From the NCBI GenBank assembly GCA_041749015.1, contig JBGTCD010000001.1, forward strand, positions 4,383 through 68,382: a DNA stretch of 64,000 nt, given 5' to 3'. Numbering within the stretch: position 1 is the stretch's first letter; each line of letters starts with the position of its first letter. Both the position numbers and the translations under genes were made by a program. The notes under the pieces are model-generated. The model was not told the DNA's origin and did not search any database. It was given only the letters and a program-made list of their open reading frames with translations. Source of the stretch: JBGTCD01 sp041749015. GTDB taxonomy: Bacteria; Bacteroidota; Bacteroidia; Cytophagales; Cyclobacteriaceae. Positions 55,261 through 63,461 of the stretch are shown here, piece by piece.

Positions 55261-55767
55261 TTATTTTGTGTGAATAATATCACCATCATATTCACGAAAA
55301 TTAATGGTTTCCTTCCATTCAGTTTTATGCATATTATTTAACCTGTCTCTTATCCTATTGTATTCCTCCCATTTAGCATCTACAAGTTTCTTGTGATTTT
55401 CCTCCATCACATTCTGGGAATCGGGATAGTATGGAACCATCTTTTTTTGTCTCGTTAAAACATATACTACAATGGAGGATTGTTGTGTTTTTTTTGTTTG
55501 ATTTCGGTTTTGAAATCCTAATTCTTGAAAATAATCCTTAATTAATTTTTGTAGTTTTACTTTCCTTGTTGCAATTAATAATTGTGATTCAAGGTATTCA
55601 AAATCAAAATCCATACTTTTCCGTTCGTAAATAAAAGCAAGAATATAAACAATAGCATCTTCTCCTTTTATTGGAAATTCAGATTTTATGGAATCAATAA
55701 TAATCTTACTAATTTCTTTTGAAGATTTTAGTTTGAATATTTTTTTTTGTTTTCTAGGGTAAGTCAT
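55261..55767 (-). CDS. Hypothetical protein, third gene of an AT-rich cassette
   Basis: The 168-aa protein is Lys-rich with helical patterns and no signal peptide, membrane helix or known motif. It starts 3 bp after the upstream zinc-ribbon gene on the same strand. Base composition is clearly lower in GC than the flanking genes. I do not recognise a family. Confidence 0.6.
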   Translation of the reverse strand: MTYPRKQKKIFKLKSSKEISKIIIDSIKSEFPIKGEDAIVYILAFIYERKSMDFDFEYLESQLLIATRKVKLQKLIKDYFQELGFQNRNQTKKTQQSSIVVYVLTRQKKMVPYYPDSQNVMEENHKKLVDAKWEEYNRIRDRLNNMHKTEWKETINFREYDGDIIHTK

Positions 55768-55770
55768 AAT

Positions 55771-56280
55771 TCAATCAATCATCATACTGAAATTTTTGCC
55801 CATTGTATTTCCACATTTTGGGCAATGCGGATCCTGACCAGTCCATGGCACTAATCTATCGGAATTACAAGCTGGACAAGGCATTTCATCTTCCTTTACA
55901 TAAATAGTCTTTCTTAATTGCACTTTATAATGAATTTCAATGTTACGAACTTCTTCGTAAGTTAAATTTTTCAGATTGTGTTTTTTTAAATTTCGAATTA
56001 CCGGCTCAGGATCTTTGATTTCCATAAAAATCATAAATGGATCAGAAAGGGAATTTTTATATCGTTCCCTCATTTTATCAAAAATTTCTTTTTGATGATT
56101 GGTATCATTTAAATCTAAAAGTTCATTAGTTGCTACATCTCCTAAAGAAATGTCCATAATTTCATTGCAATCTAGGCATTCATATGTTTTAAATGCATAA
56201 TGCCTAGTCCTGGATTTCCCTCCGGCACAAATGGCTTCGTATTTACAGTTTTTGCAGACAAATCCTATCTTTACACCCAT
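55771..56280 (-). CDS. Hypothetical protein with N- and C-terminal zinc ribbons, AT-rich cassette
   Basis: The 169-aa protein starts with VCKNCKYEAIC and a later CLDCNE, and ends with CPACNSDRLV and CPKCGN. These two CxxC pairs at each end suggest two zinc ribbons around a helical middle. No enzyme motif. It is 10 bp downstream of the 88-aa gene and 3 bp upstream of the 168-aa gene. Possibly a nucleic-acid-binding protein; function unknown. Confidence 0.65.
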   Translation of the reverse strand: MGVKIGFVCKNCKYEAICAGGKSRTRHYAFKTYECLDCNEIMDISLGDVATNELLDLNDTNHQKEIFDKMRERYKNSLSDPFMIFMEIKDPEPVIRNLKKHNLKNLTYEEVRNIEIHYKVQLRKTIYVKEDEMPCPACNSDRLVPWTGQDPHCPKCGNTMGKNFSMMID

Positions 56281-56290
56281 GAGTTGATAT

Positions 56291-56557
56291 TTATTTTAAA
56301 ACAGAAAAAGGCCATTTATAATGAGAATAAATAAATTGTGTGCCCCCTAAACGATTGGTGATTTTTGCAGTTATCTTAAACCTTGTGCCCAAGGAAAAAT
56401 CTTTAATTAGTTTTTTAGCGCATTCAACAAACATATTTTGAAGAAATGGATATTGATCTTTGATAGGCCTAATGTGGATTTGCCCATGCCTTCCTGATGT
56501 TTCTAAGGTTTTAAAACTTTCAACTATAATTTCCCTATATTCAGAAATTTCAGACAT
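56291..56557 (-). CDS. Hypothetical protein, 88 aa, first gene of the AT-rich cassette
   Basis: A small protein with no signal peptide and no recognised motif; its middle (FVECAKKLIKDFSLGTRFKI) looks alpha-beta. It lies between the glmM gene, which points the other way, and the zinc-ribbon gene. Transcription likely starts in the very AT-rich gap 56558-56667, where TATTTTTG is found on the minus strand. Confidence 0.55.
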   Translation of the reverse strand: MSEISEYREIIVESFKTLETSGRHGQIHIRPIKDQYPFLQNMFVECAKKLIKDFSLGTRFKITAKITNRLGGTQFIYSHYKWPFSVLK

Positions 56558-56667
56558 TTGAGTTTATTTTATATTTTGATTAAAATAAAATTTTTAAAAC
56601 TTTCCAAAAATAAAATAAACTAAATTCAATCATTAAATAGTTTTAGCTTCATAAAAAATTTCCATAA

Positions 56668-58065
56668 TTGACACTCATCAAATCTATTTCCGGTATCAGA
56701 GGGACCATAGGCGGGAAACCGGGAGAAGGCCTTTCCCCTATAGATATTGTATTGTTTTCAGCCGCATTTGGCACCTGGCTAAAAGCCAAAGGCAATCCTC
56801 CAAAAGTAGTCATTGGTCGTGATGCCCGCACTTCAGGACCCATGGTCTCAGCATTGGTCACTGCCACCCTCCAGGGACTGGGTATCGATGTAACAGACCT
56901 CGGACTCTCCACCACCCCTACAGTAGAGATCGCTGTGCCGCTTGAAAAAGCAGGAGGGGGCATCATCATCACTGCAAGCCATAATCCAGGGCAGTGGAAC
57001 GCTCTCAAACTTTTGAATGAAAAGGGAGAATTTATCTCTGCCGCTGATGGTGAAGAAGTGCTCGCTTTGGCCGATCAGAAGGATTTCCATTTTGCGGAAG
57101 CTAAAGACCTGGGTAAGAAAACGGATCGCCCGGAATATCTGGAGCAGCACATTCAAATGGTTTTAGACCTACCTGCGGTAGACCGTGAGGCCATTGCAGC
57201 ACGTAACTTTTCAGTGGTGGTGGATGCAGTCAATTCTTCAGGCGGTATCGCCGTGCCATTGCTGCTTGAAGCCCTTGGCGTCAAAAATATCCAATGCCTC
57301 AACTGCGAACCAACCGGGCATTTTGCTCATAATCCTGAGCCTCTGCCTGAAAACCTCACCCAAATTATTTCTGAAATGAAGCAAAGGGCTTATGATCTGG
57401 GAATCGTTCTGGATCCTGATGTAGACCGCCTGGCCCTGGTATGTGAGGACGCGACTCCCTTTGGAGAGGAGTATACGCTTGTGGCCGTGAGTGATTACAT
57501 CCTCTCCCGGAATGGTGGGGGCAATACCGTCTCTAACCTCTCGTCCACCAGAGCCCTGCAGGACGTCACCGAAAAACATGGGGGCACCTATACCGCAGCT
57601 GCAGTGGGTGAGGTAAACGTGGTGCAGGCAATGAAAGACAGTGGTGCCATCATCGGTGGTGAAGGCAATGGCGGGGTAATATATCCCGAACTTCATTACG
57701 GGAGAGATGCCCTGGTAGGGATTGCCTTGTTTTTGTCCCACCTGGCCCATTTGGGCAAAACGGCCTCAGAATTACGAGCCACCTACCCAAATTACCATAT
57801 TTCAAAAAATAAGATTGAACTCACACCTGAAATTGATGTGGATCAGGTTTTGGCCTCCCTCCAAAAGCAATATGCTCAATATCCTGTTAATACTGTGGAT
57901 GGTGTGAAGATTCTCTTTGACAAGGAGTGGGTGCATTTGCGCAAGTCCAATACAGAGCCTATCATCCGCATTTATGCAGAGTCAGCAACTGCATCCCAGG
58001 CCGATGAACTTGCCGGGAGGATTATATCTGACATAAAAAAATTATCTTTCACACAAATTGATTAG
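56668..58065 (+). CDS. glmM: Phosphoglucosamine mutase
   Basis: The 465-aa enzyme converts glucosamine-6-phosphate to glucosamine-1-phosphate for cell-wall sugars. It starts at TTG; no ATG is available close by. IITASHNPGQWNALK holds the phospho-Ser (about residue 104), VLDPDVDRLALV the metal loop, and the late RKSNTEPIIRIY the sugar-phosphate site. Other alpha-phosphohexomutases share these motifs, so phosphomannomutase activity cannot be excluded. Confidence 0.85.
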   Translation: MTLIKSISGIRGTIGGKPGEGLSPIDIVLFSAAFGTWLKAKGNPPKVVIGRDARTSGPMVSALVTATLQGLGIDVTDLGLSTTPTVEIAVPLEKAGGGIIITASHNPGQWNALKLLNEKGEFISAADGEEVLALADQKDFHFAEAKDLGKKTDRPEYLEQHIQMVLDLPAVDREAIAARNFSVVVDAVNSSGGIAVPLLLEALGVKNIQCLNCEPTGHFAHNPEPLPENLTQIISEMKQRAYDLGIVLDPDVDRLALVCEDATPFGEEYTLVAVSDYILSRNGGGNTVSNLSSTRALQDVTEKHGGTYTAAAVGEVNVVQAMKDSGAIIGGEGNGGVIYPELHYGRDALVGIALFLSHLAHLGKTASELRATYPNYHISKNKIELTPEIDVDQVLASLQKQYAQYPVNTVDGVKILFDKEWVHLRKSNTEPIIRIYAESATASQADELAGRIISDIKKLSFTQID

Positions 58066-58078
58066 GAAATAATTGGTG

Positions 58079-58732
58079 ATGAAACTCACTGAAACAAGAA
58101 TTAAAACAGTTGAAATTTCGGCTGTTTTTTTGACTGCTATTGGGAAGTTTGTTTTTATGGACTTCCTCGATCTAAGGTTAGGTTTTATCCTGGTAGTTAT
58201 TTCCTTTTGGTTATTTTATACAATTTTTAGACTCAGGTTTTTTCCAATGATTGCAAATCATTGGGGTTTTAGATTGGATAATTTTAACAGGGTTTTAAGT
58301 AAGGTTTTACCATTTGGATTGGTAGCAGTTGCTCTTTTTCTTCTTATAGGCTGGTATCAGAATTCAATAAATTTAACATGGCATATTGTCCCAATTCTTG
58401 TTTTATATCCAATTTGGGGAACTCTACAGCAGTTTCTTTTAATAGCCCTCACTACTGGAAATCTTTATGATCTAAAAGGATCTAAATGGAAGAAAGAAGT
58501 GATTGTTTTTATATCGGCTATTCTTTTCTCAATTATTCATTATCCTTACCCTTGGTTGATGGCGGGAACATTTGTTCTTGCAATTTTTTATGGATGGATC
58601 TATTTAAGTGATAGAAATATTTATGTGCTAGGACTTTTTCATGGCTGGCTTGGCGGAATTTTTTATTATACAGTTTTGAACAGAGATCCATTTGTAGAGA
58701 CCTTTGGAAATTTATTTAATCTATCTAATTAG
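58079..58732 (+). CDS. CPBP-family membrane protein with altered glutamate motif
   Basis: From the ATG at 58079 the product is 217 aa with about six membrane helices. The late helices resemble CPBP (CAAX-type) proteases: HYPYPWLMAG and GLFHGWLGGI supply the two His. Motif 1, usually EExxxR, here reads WGTLQQFLLI, so the catalytic Glu pair is replaced by Gln. It may be inactive as a protease or use another residue. The gene is AT-rich and followed by a decayed fragment of glmM, which suggests a later insertion here. Confidence 0.65.
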   Translation: MKLTETRIKTVEISAVFLTAIGKFVFMDFLDLRLGFILVVISFWLFYTIFRLRFFPMIANHWGFRLDNFNRVLSKVLPFGLVAVALFLLIGWYQNSINLTWHIVPILVLYPIWGTLQQFLLIALTTGNLYDLKGSKWKKEVIVFISAILFSIIHYPYPWLMAGTFVLAIFYGWIYLSDRNIYVLGLFHGWLGGIFYYTVLNRDPFVETFGNLFNLSN

Positions 58733-58772
58733 GGTAAACAAAATGAATTCCGCTTATAGGCTTTTATAGAGA

Positions 58773-58819
58773 TTTCAGAAAGGTAGATTGAACTCACCTC
58801 TAAAATTGATGCGAACCAG
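58773..58819 (+). repeat. Decayed duplicate of a glmM segment
   Basis: These 47 bases match 57800-57846 inside glmM at 37 positions; the core GATTGAACTCAC is perfect. It sits in the otherwise empty gap between the CPBP-like gene and recX. Confidence 0.5.
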
Positions 58820-58837
58820 AGCACCTAAAGATTACTT

Positions 58838-59329
58838 CTATTTTTCAATAAACTGATGCACTTCAGCCCAAACCAATTCGGGCTCGAAACCTTTGGCAAT
58901 AAGAAACTGTGCTAACTTTTTTCTTTTGATGGCAGGGTGCCCTTGTAAGGCAGATGCTTTCTTTTCAGCCCAATAGGCCAATGCCTCCTGATAGTCCTGA
59001 TCGGGGATTTCCTCCAAACCTTTCCTGATGCAATAGTCGGAGATGCCTTTTTGTTTTAGGCCCAGTGTGATTTTTATTTTCCCCCATCGCTTCATTCTGA
59101 ACTTACCGCCTGCAAACGCTTTGGCGAATCGTTCTTCGTTGAGAAAATCCAGCATGATGAGTTCGGCAATAATTTCCTCAGCTTCATCACCATAAAAACC
59201 AATATCAGAAAGCTTTTGACGGACTTCAAGTTGACTGCGTTCCTGATAGGCGCAATAATCGGCTGCCTTTTTTGAGGCCTCCTTTTTTGATGAGGCCTGG
59301 GAAGGTTGGTATTTTTTGGAGCCATCCAA
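58838..59329 (-). CDS. recX: RecX family regulatory protein
   Basis: The 163-aa protein is all helical, with the family repeats YCAYQERSQLEVRQKL, LDFLNEERFAKAFAGGKFRM, KWGKI-like RWGKIKITLGLKQKG and the C-terminal KKLAQFLIAKGFEPELV. RecX binds RecA filaments and dampens recombination. recA is not in this window. It follows the YcxB-like gene by 9 bp. Confidence 0.88.
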   Translation of the reverse strand: MDGSKKYQPSQASSKKEASKKAADYCAYQERSQLEVRQKLSDIGFYGDEAEEIIAELIMLDFLNEERFAKAFAGGKFRMKRWGKIKITLGLKQKGISDYCIRKGLEEIPDQDYQEALAYWAEKKASALQGHPAIKRKKLAQFLIAKGFEPELVWAEVHQFIEK

Positions 59330-59338
59330 TATGAATTC

Positions 59339-59812
59339 CTATTTAATAAATCCCTTCCTTTTGAGGATGGATTCGACAAACTTCCTGTCGTTATCAGAGT
59401 TAAAAACTTTAGCTGGCAGGTAAATCAACTGCGCCTTGTTCATAATCAACAGGATATTGCCTTTAACTGACTTGGCTTTTTTTATAGCATCCCATTTAAG
59501 AGGCATGCCCTGTTTTGGATTTAACTTGATCAGTATTTGCTGACTGTTGATTTCGTATGATAGCTTTTCAAAAAGCATTTTACCCTGGTCAAGTTGGGTC
59601 ACTCCGGCAAATTGAATCAGCCAAAATAAAAAATAAAGCACCAGGGCAATGCTGGCACCAATGATCCACCATGCATTAGGGATCCAGAGGTATCCGCCAC
59701 AAATTGCAAGGTAAATTAAGAAAACCCACCATTGCTGCTGGATTACATTTTTAAATGCCATCTTGATATAGGTATTTTTTGGCAGTTGATATTTTTTGGT
59801 CTTTACAATCAT
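59339..59812 (-). CDS. YcxB-like membrane protein
   Basis: The 157-aa protein has two helices (about 29-48 and 50-68) and a soluble end with LSYEINSQQILIKLN, LKWDAIKKAKSVKGNILLIM and a IYLPAKVF block, as in the YcxB family of unknown function. It lies between nadC and recX on the same strand with short gaps, so it is likely co-transcribed. Confidence 0.75.
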   Translation of the reverse strand: MIVKTKKYQLPKNTYIKMAFKNVIQQQWWVFLIYLAICGGYLWIPNAWWIIGASIALVLYFLFWLIQFAGVTQLDQGKMLFEKLSYEINSQQILIKLNPKQGMPLKWDAIKKAKSVKGNILLIMNKAQLIYLPAKVFNSDNDRKFVESILKRKGFIK

Positions 59813-59835
59813 CTTTTTCTAAATATTTATGGTGT

Positions 59836-60699
59836 TCAAATTACGGCTTTCAGGCTCATGTCCATTACCGGTGCCGAATGTGTCAGTGCACCCATGGAGA
59901 TAAAATCCACACCTGTCAGGGCTATTTCACGCAGATTCTTTTGCGTGATGCCCCCACTTGCCTCTGTCTTTATGCGCCCATCAATCAGCGTTAATGCTGC
60001 TTTCAAGGTTTCAATATCCATATTGTCAAGTAAAATAAAATCTGCACAACCGGCTTCTAATACCTCCTTGACTTCATTGAGGTTTCTTGTTTCTACCTCT
60101 ATTTTTAATTCCAATCCATTTTTTTTCAGATAGTCCCTGGTACTGGTTAGAGCCTTGGTGATGCCCCCTGCCATGTCATTATGATTATCCTTGAGCATTA
60201 TCATATCATACAATCCAAAGCGGTGGTTGTTACCACCACCAATCAATACGGCCCATTTTTCCATCATCCTGAAATTAGGCGTTGTTTTCCGCGTGTCCAA
60301 TAATTGACAACCGGTTCCTTCAATCATCTCCACCATACTGTGCGTAAAGGTAGCAATCCCACTCATCCTTTGCATGCAATTCAATACCAGGCGCTCAAGG
60401 GAGAGGATGGATCTGGCATTGCCTTCCACCTCGAATCCCTGGTCCGTGTTGGACACATGGTCCCCATCATCATAGTAGGCCTTGAATTTAAGGCTTTGAT
60501 CATAACTATTAAACAGATGTTTGGCCAGAGCCACACCGGCAAGGATGCCCTTTTCCTTAATGATCAGTACTGCCTTGCTTTGTTTTTTTTCCGGCACACT
60601 GGCCAGGGTGGAGTGATCACCATCTCCTAAATCTTCCCTGAGGGCATTTATTAGAAAATGATCCAGCCGCTCCTGGGTTACAAAAGATGGAAAGCCCAT
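59836..60699 (-). CDS. nadC: Nicotinate-nucleotide diphosphorylase (carboxylating)
   Basis: The 287-aa enzyme turns quinolinate and PRPP into nicotinate mononucleotide in NAD synthesis. Motifs: LREDLGDGDHSTLA at the N-terminus, LNCMQRMSGIAT, LDTRKTTPNFRMMEKWAV, GGNNHRFGLYDMIMLKDNH and the final FISMGALTHSAPVMDMS. All are typical. nadA and nadB are not in the window. Confidence 0.95.
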   Translation of the reverse strand: MGFPSFVTQERLDHFLINALREDLGDGDHSTLASVPEKKQSKAVLIIKEKGILAGVALAKHLFNSYDQSLKFKAYYDDGDHVSNTDQGFEVEGNARSILSLERLVLNCMQRMSGIATFTHSMVEMIEGTGCQLLDTRKTTPNFRMMEKWAVLIGGGNNHRFGLYDMIMLKDNHNDMAGGITKALTSTRDYLKKNGLELKIEVETRNLNEVKEVLEAGCADFILLDNMDIETLKAALTLIDGRIKTEASGGITQKNLREIALTGVDFISMGALTHSAPVMDMSLKAVI

Positions 60700-60748
60700 A
60701 ATTAGGGCAAAATTAAGAAAAGCAACGAAAAGTATACTACAAATTCAG

Positions 60749-61144
60749 TTACTCCTTGATAAAAGAGATTTCATGAATTTGATATTCCTGATTGGTAGTC
60801 TTGATTCTCATGTACAGCCTGAAATTATCCTCACCACTCACATATTTACCAATGGCATAGATAAGTCCTCCGCGGCTGGCGCCCTGGTGTACAATATTGA
60901 AGGAGGAGGGAGGGTTGGCTTTAAAAAAGTCTCTTAGCACAAATTCTGCCTGTGCCTTACTGTAGGATTCCACGGTACTTTCTATGGTAACATCTATATT
61001 TTGATGCATGAATTTGGCTAATTCTTTAGCACTTCCTGCACGGATGGCTTCCTTCACATCATCGGTGATATCTTTTTGAGCCCATGCGGGCAATACCAAT
61101 AGCATCAGAAATAATAAGGGAACCCCGGAAATAATGGTTTTCAT
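60749..61144 (-). CDS. DUF4783 domain secreted protein
   Basis: The 131-aa protein has a signal peptide (ending PAWAQ). The mature part (KAQAEFVLRDFFKANPPSSF, YAIGKYVSGEDNFRLYMRI) fits the DUF4783 family, a small NTF2-like fold common in Bacteroidota and of unknown role. It is upstream of nadC on the same strand. Confidence 0.85.
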   Translation of the reverse strand: MKTIISGVPLLFLMLLVLPAWAQKDITDDVKEAIRAGSAKELAKFMHQNIDVTIESTVESYSKAQAEFVLRDFFKANPPSSFNIVHQGASRGGLIYAIGKYVSGEDNFRLYMRIKTTNQEYQIHEISFIKE

Positions 61145-61344
61145 TGAATTGAATTCATATTCATTTTACAAAAAATAGCCAAAACTGTGCCAGAATTGGC
61201 CATCCTTATTTCATTTTCTTATGGAAGGTAATACAATCCGAAAAGACTTACAAACCCGGTAAACAATATTTACCTTTACGGTCCGGGGGAGAGGTTTTTA
61301 AGTTAGAGGGTAAAATTTTTATCAAACTATAATTTAATCAAATA

Positions 61345-62868
61345 ATGAAAAAGCAGGTGCTTTTAATGATACTGGATGGCTGGGGAATCGCTACCGATAA
61401 GGCCGTTTCGGCAATAGACCATGCCAACACACCATTTGTAGATGGTCTGTATAATGCATACCCACATAGCAAACTGGAAGCCAGTGGTCTGGCCGTGGGT
61501 CTCCCAGAAGGCCAGATGGGCAACTCAGAAGTAGGACATATGAATATAGGAGCCGGAAGGGTGGTGTACCAGGATCTGGTAAAAATCAATAAAATGAAGG
61601 ATGGGTCCTTGTCCGAGGATCCGGTGTTAACCAAAGCCTTTGATTATGCAAAAGCAAATAATAAAAAAATCCATTTCATCGGATTGCTATCGGACGGGGG
61701 AGTGCATTCTCATATCAATCATCTCAAAGGACTTTGTACTATAGCTTCACATAAGAATGTTGACAATTTGCTGGTGCATGTTTTTACGGATGGCAGGGAT
61801 ACGGACCCAAAAAGCGGAAAGGGGTTCATAGCCGAACTTCAAGACCATATGAAAGTTACTACCGGTAAAATTGCCTCTATGATCGGCAGGTACTATGCCA
61901 TGGATCGGGATAATCGCTGGGAGCGGATAAAACTCGCTTATGACCTTATGGTGCATGGCAAGGGTGCACCCACTCAGGATGTGCTTCATGCTGTACAGGA
62001 AGCTTATGACAAAGGTGAAACGGATGAATTCTTACAGCCCATAGTGTGCCAGGATGAAAATAAAAATCCCATTGGGACTATTAATCAGGGCGATGTAGTG
62101 CTCTGCTTTAATTTCAGGACTGATCGTGGCCGGCAGATCACACAGGCTTTGACACAAAAAGACTACCCGGATTTTGGTATGCACAAAATGGACCTGCACT
62201 ACATCACCATGACCCGCTATGATGATAATTTCAAGGGGGTAGAGGTGATTTTTAATAAAGACAATTTAGATCAAACCCTGGGTGAGGTAATTGCCAATGC
62301 AGGCAAAACCCAGATCAGAATAGCAGAAACTGAAAAATACCCTCATGTTACATTTTTCTTCTCTGGTGGTAGGGAAATGCCCTTTGAAGGGGAAAAAAGG
62401 ATCCTTTGTCCGTCACCTAAAGTGGCTACCTATGATCTGCAGCCTGAAATGAGTGCCGGAGACATCAGGGACCAGATCATCCCTGAGCTTGACCAAAAGT
62501 CGGCTGATTTTATCTGCCTGAATTTTGCCAATCCGGATATGGTAGGTCATACCGGAGTTTTTGAAGCAGCTGTGAAGGCTTGCGAAACGGTGGACGCCAG
62601 TGCCAGGGATGTTACTGCTGCTGCCCTGCGCAATGGGTACCATACCATCATCATAGCAGACCATGGCAATTCTGATTGTATGATCAATCCGGATGGCTCC
62701 CCAAACACGGCCCATACCACTAGCCTGGTGCCCTGCATTTGGGTCTCCGATCATAAGGGCGGGCAGATTCGTGATGGCAAGCTTGGGGATCTGGCTCCAA
62801 CCATCCTCAGAATTATGGGCCTCCCTGTCCCTAAGGAAATGACAGGTGAAATTTTAATTACACCCTGA
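61345..62868 (+). CDS. gpmI: 2,3-bisphosphoglycerate-independent phosphoglycerate mutase
   Basis: The 507-aa cytosolic glycolytic enzyme interconverts 3- and 2-phosphoglycerate using two metal ions. LMILDGWGIA gives the first Asp, GNSEVGHMNIGAGRVV the catalytic Ser61, HVFTDGRDTDP and IIADHGNSDCM further ligands. Length is standard. The leader of 200 bp has a TACCTTTA box at 61271 but no clear -33 element. Confidence 0.96.
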   Translation: MKKQVLLMILDGWGIATDKAVSAIDHANTPFVDGLYNAYPHSKLEASGLAVGLPEGQMGNSEVGHMNIGAGRVVYQDLVKINKMKDGSLSEDPVLTKAFDYAKANNKKIHFIGLLSDGGVHSHINHLKGLCTIASHKNVDNLLVHVFTDGRDTDPKSGKGFIAELQDHMKVTTGKIASMIGRYYAMDRDNRWERIKLAYDLMVHGKGAPTQDVLHAVQEAYDKGETDEFLQPIVCQDENKNPIGTINQGDVVLCFNFRTDRGRQITQALTQKDYPDFGMHKMDLHYITMTRYDDNFKGVEVIFNKDNLDQTLGEVIANAGKTQIRIAETEKYPHVTFFFSGGREMPFEGEKRILCPSPKVATYDLQPEMSAGDIRDQIIPELDQKSADFICLNFANPDMVGHTGVFEAAVKACETVDASARDVTAAALRNGYHTIIIADHGNSDCMINPDGSPNTAHTTSLVPCIWVSDHKGGQIRDGKLGDLAPTILRIMGLPVPKEMTGEILITP

Positions 62869-63461
62869 TGAAGAATTTTTTACCGCTTCTAATCATTGTG
62901 ATCGTTTTTTTGGGTTGTCAAAATCAATCCCAAGAAATCAGTGGGGGCCGTCAAACCTATTTTGACCTGGACAGTCTGGTTGGGGCACAAATTACTTTGC
63001 TGGTGGCAGAACAGGCTGCCCTCACCAAGAATGCCATGCTGAATGGAGATAAAGACAGTACCCAATTAATACCTGATAGTCTTGGTTGGAGTCAGGAGCT
63101 TAACCTGGTGCGGGCAGCTAATTTCAATAAGCCGGTCTTGTGGGGATTGTACGAGGTAGAGACCTCCAGAAATGAACCGGGTCACAACCTCTCTGTTCGT
63201 ACCTACACGGGACCGGAGGGTGCAGCAACCCCATGGTTGAAGCTGTATTACCTTGATGATCTGGAGCATTTGAAAAAGATAGAGGGCATCAATATTCACA
63301 ATAATGAATTACTAAAATCCACAAGGTCTTTCGAAGTTGATTTTGAGGATTTTGGAGGAAAGCCAAGGATTACACAGTATCAAATTAAAGGCGCACAAAA
63401 AATGATTATGCAGGATTCTGTAAACTTCATAATCAATGGGCACATTAACCGGGTGCCCTAG
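62868..63461 (+). CDS. Hypothetical lipoprotein, 197 aa
   Basis: A lipoprotein signal with lipobox VFLGC (about residue 17) leads an otherwise unrecognised protein with beta-strand-like stretches (WGLYEVETSRNE, TPWLKLYYLDDLEHL). It begins inside the gpmI stop (TGATG), so the two are translationally coupled; a functional link is not evident. It converges with the stress-protein gene, overlapping by 4 bp. Confidence 0.75.
   Translation: MKNFLPLLIIVIVFLGCQNQSQEISGGRQTYFDLDSLVGAQITLLVAEQAALTKNAMLNGDKDSTQLIPDSLGWSQELNLVRAANFNKPVLWGLYEVETSRNEPGHNLSVRTYTGPEGAATPWLKLYYLDDLEHLKKIEGINIHNNELLKSTRSFEVDFEDFGGKPRITQYQIKGAQKMIMQDSVNFIINGHINRVP

Noticed and set aside
55261..56557. Known toxin-antitoxin or restriction system
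   Set aside because: No toxin, methylase or nuclease motif is visible in any of the three proteins, so no known system is named.
61271..61278. TACCTTTA as gpmI promoter
   Set aside because: The last base differs from TAnnTTTG and no TTTG or TTG is seen at the right distance upstream.
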